A DNA stretch of 5,732 nucleotides from Nitrososphaerota archaeon (GTDB lineage: Archaea; Thermoproteota; Nitrososphaeria; Nitrososphaerales; UBA57). The stretch is taken from positions 1-5,732 of the forward strand of contig JACZWF010000103.1 of assembly GCA_022572285.1 (NCBI GenBank), read 5' to 3'. Shown in pieces: positions 4,755-5,732 of the stretch (positions within the stretch are counted from its first letter, which is position 1; each line of letters opens with the position of its first letter). A program made the translations under genes and the position numbers. Below the pieces are notes generated by a model. It saw only the letters and a list, made by a program, of their open reading frames with translations, had not been told where the DNA came from and searched no databases.

Positions 4755-5457
4755 TGACACCGCCGTCGTTATCTGCAACGGACCTAGCCTTGCTTCGGTA
4801 CCTAATGAGTGGCTTGACCAGTTCCCAACGTTTGGATCTAATCGAGTCTGGCTCAAATACAGTCCCACCGTCCATGTCACTCTTGATCTCAAGATGGTCC
4901 ACAATGTTATTCTTCAGCAGGAAATGCTGGTGGGATTTGAGGGATCAGATGAAATTTATGTGTCTGGAGTTGTTGCCGACCGACTAGGGCGAGACAATCT
5001 TCCAGATAACTGTTACGAGTTTAAAGCGTGGAACAACCTGCTAGAGGCAGACGGAAGTCTCCAGCCGGGGTTTTCTACCAATCCTCTAGAGATGATAGTA
5101 TCTGGTGGGACCGTCACGTACGGTCTTCTTCAGCTCGCCTATTGGAAAGGTTTTAGTCGGATACTTATCGTTGGCTGTAACCATACCTTTAGAGACCCCC
5201 GCGGAGATCATTTTGACGAGGCGTACAATAAAGAAGTTGGGATCCCTTACGAGAGTGACCAAACAGATCCTTTTGCTGCCGGCTCTGAGCCAGGGGAATG
5301 GTTCTGGAACGAAGAGAACTTTGTGGCGAAGGTCAATATGTTCTACGGTGTCGCGGATCAGATCTTTAAGGTCCACCGCGACGGAGAAGTTATCAACTGC
5401 ACGCCGGATACAAAGTGCCAAGTGTTCCGTATAGATGATTGGAGGAATTACCCATGA
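4702..5457 (+). CDS. GT42 sialyltransferase / DUF115 (MptE-like) family protein
   Basis: This 251-residue protein is read from ATG 4702, which has GGAG at 4688-4691, ten bases away. Starts at 4618 or 4654 would only extend the overlap with the previous gene. Residues 1-18 are Pro/Ser/Thr-rich. Then follow VVICNGPSL (22-30), the nucleotide loop of the GT42/DUF115 fold, FPTFGSNRVWL (41-51), VHVTLD (57-62), IVSGGTVTYGLLQLAYWKG (132-150), ILIVGCNH (154-161), DHFDEAY (169-175), and INCTPDTKCQVF (231-242). The order matches Campylobacter CstII-type sialyltransferases: N-G-P-S loop, 'CNQFYF'-like strand, S-G-x helix, 'IYLSGID' strand, a later His, then 'C-P-N-S-x-x'. His170 and Tyr175 are candidates for catalytic residues. 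With a CMP-transferase in the same operon, transfer of a CMP-activated acid sugar is attractive. DUF115 proteins also include pterin kinases and flagellin glycosylation factors, so the reaction is inferred. No signal or membrane segment is seen. Confidence 0.75.
   Translation: MPLEPSSATGPTPSSTGSDTAVVICNGPSLASVPNEWLDQFPTFGSNRVWLKYSPTVHVTLDLKMVHNVILQQEMLVGFEGSDEIYVSGVVADRLGRDNLPDNCYEFKAWNNLLEADGSLQPGFSTNPLEMIVSGGTVTYGLLQLAYWKGFSRILIVGCNHTFRDPRGDHFDEAYNKEVGIPYESDQTDPFAAGSEPGEWFWNEENFVAKVNMFYGVADQIFKVHRDGEVINCTPDTKCQVFRIDDWRNYP
5441..5446 (+). promoter_or_regulatory. Ribosome binding site of the truncated downstream gene
   Basis: GGAGGA lies seven bases before ATG 5454 within the last codons of the GT42-like gene. 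It shows that the ATGA overlap at 5454-5457 is a genuine start even though the gene behind it is cut off. Confidence 0.7.
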
Positions 5458-5492
5458 TGAGTGATCCGTTTGCGCGACAAGAGATTCCTGAT
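5454..5492 (+). CDS. 3'-truncated gene start
   Basis: ATG at 5454 overlaps the previous TGA and has GGAGGA in front. The first 13 codons read MMSDPFARQEIPD, an ordinary N-terminus; a second ATG at 5457 is equally possible. The frame remains open to TGA 5616-5618. Beyond about 5492, however, its translation becomes an Arg/Pro/Leu-rich string, because the DNA there encodes an FG-GAP repeat in another frame. The true gene therefore continued elsewhere and was cut at the breakpoint. Nothing can be said about its function beyond membership in the same translationally coupled operon. Confidence 0.55.
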
Positions 5493-5500
5493 ATTCTTCG
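5470..5500. other. Right compositional and frame breakpoint
   Basis: Left of this interval the operon frame makes sense and codon third positions are mixed. From 5500 on a different frame encodes an FG-GAP repeat in which 72 of 77 codons end in G or C. No inverted repeat, duplicated target or att-like sequence is visible, and nothing at the left junction obviously matches it. Confidence 0.65.
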
Positions 5501-5732
5501 GCAAGTCCGTCGCGATCGGCGGCCCCCCCGGACAGGAAGTCGCCATCGTCGGGGCTCACGGGGACGACAACGGCTTCAGCGAAGACTCCGGCTCCGCCTA
5601 CCTCTTCGACATCTCTGACCCCGCGAACCCCACGCAGGTCGCGAAGCTCGTGGCCAAGGACGGCTGGGCGGTCGACGCGTTCGGCATCTCCGTCGCGATC
5701 AGCGGGACCACCGCCATCGTCGGGGCCTGGCA
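5494..5732 (+). CDS. Partial FG-GAP beta-propeller repeat protein
   Basis: This frame is open from the breakpoint to the window end without a stop. It encodes FFGKSVAIGG, then VAIVGAHGDDNG, SGSAYLFDISDP, and 61 residues later a second copy beginning FGISVAISGTTAIVGAW. This is the FG-GAP blade pattern: F-G-x-S-V-A-I-x-G, A-I-V-G-A, a Ca2+-binding D-D-x-G loop, then G-S-A-Y-L-F-D. Such proteins are usually secreted or surface-exposed beta-propellers with many blades, found in planctomycetes, cyanobacteria, deltaproteobacteria and others. Only about one and a third blades are visible, with no start or end. A GTG at 5461 is in frame, but the residues before the first F-G look like sequence from the other side of the breakpoint. 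Strong G/C preference at third positions sets it apart from the rest of the window. The family call is confident; the role is not known. Confidence 0.85.

Noticed and set aside
822..5457. DNA hypermodification (glycosylated bases) as the role of the block
   Set aside because: No thymidylate synthase-like, dCMP hydroxymethylase-like or base-kinase gene is present to make a modifiable base. It remains possible only if such genes lie outside the window.
5086..5559. 157-residue minus-strand ORF across the right breakpoint
   Set aside because: It is antisense to the GT42-like gene and continues through the compositional switch, as chance open frames do.
5493..5618. Continuation of the 5454 frame to TGA 5616-5618 as a real protein
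   Set aside because: The residues are an Arg/Pro/Leu-rich out-of-frame reading of FG-GAP coding sequence, so the apparent protein is a fusion artefact.
1..5732. CRISPR array, tRNA, rRNA, insertion sequence or terminator hairpins
   Set aside because: Reading both strands shows no regularly spaced repeats, tRNA-like cloverleaf, transposase motif or terminal inverted repeats, and no GC hairpin followed by a T run.

Overview
The window reads as a compact bacteriophage-like gene block, roughly positions 160 to 5490, flanked on both sides by short stretches of visibly different, GC-rich coding sequence. The block looks phage-derived because every gene is on the + strand, there is almost no non-coding DNA, neighbouring genes overlap (mostly by four bases, ATGA or GTGA), GGAG-type ribosome binding sites lie inside the preceding gene, and small proteins without recognisable function are interleaved with enzymes. 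No capsid, tail, terminase, integrase or tRNA gene is visible, so the phage assignment rests on architecture. An island in a bacterial genome remains possible. A bacterial translation system is clear; the host cannot be named.

Layout: (1) about 1-156, minus strand, a partial GC-rich ORF with a zinc ribbon; (2) about 158-337, the C-terminal part of a + strand gene whose front is missing; (3) 345-825, a possible 11-codon ORF and two small unknown genes; (4) 822-4453, the metabolic core: an HpcH/HpaI-type aldolase, a CMP-sugar-acid cytidylyltransferase, a small unknown protein, a zinc-finger SAM methyltransferase, a short GT2-like glycosyltransferase and a sugar-1-phosphate nucleotidyltransferase; (5) 4440-4754, a small phage-type zinc-finger protein; (6) 4702-5457, a protein of the GT42 sialyltransferase / DUF115 (MptE-like) type; (7) 5454 to about 5490, the first codons of another gene; (8) about 5494-5732, a GC-rich FG-GAP beta-propeller fragment in a different frame.

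The core can be read as a small glycan-building pathway. The aldolase could condense pyruvate (or another 2-oxoacid) with an aldehyde to give a 2-keto-3-hydroxy or 3-deoxy sugar acid. The cytidylyltransferase would activate it as a CMP derivative. The C-terminal gene resembles enzymes that use CMP-sialic acid. The second nucleotidyltransferase and the GT2-like enzyme form a second activation/transfer pair, and the methyltransferase could cap a product. No NeuB/KdsA-type PEP-dependent synthase is seen, so an aldolase-based route to a CMP-activated acid sugar is the most interesting hypothesis. It is inferred from gene families and gene order, not shown by the sequence.

Both ends of the block cut through genes, and composition and frame change abruptly there. 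This resembles a chimeric assembly or library artefact, or an illegitimate recombination product, more than a clean mobile-element insertion. The flanks should not be used to name the host until the junctions are confirmed.
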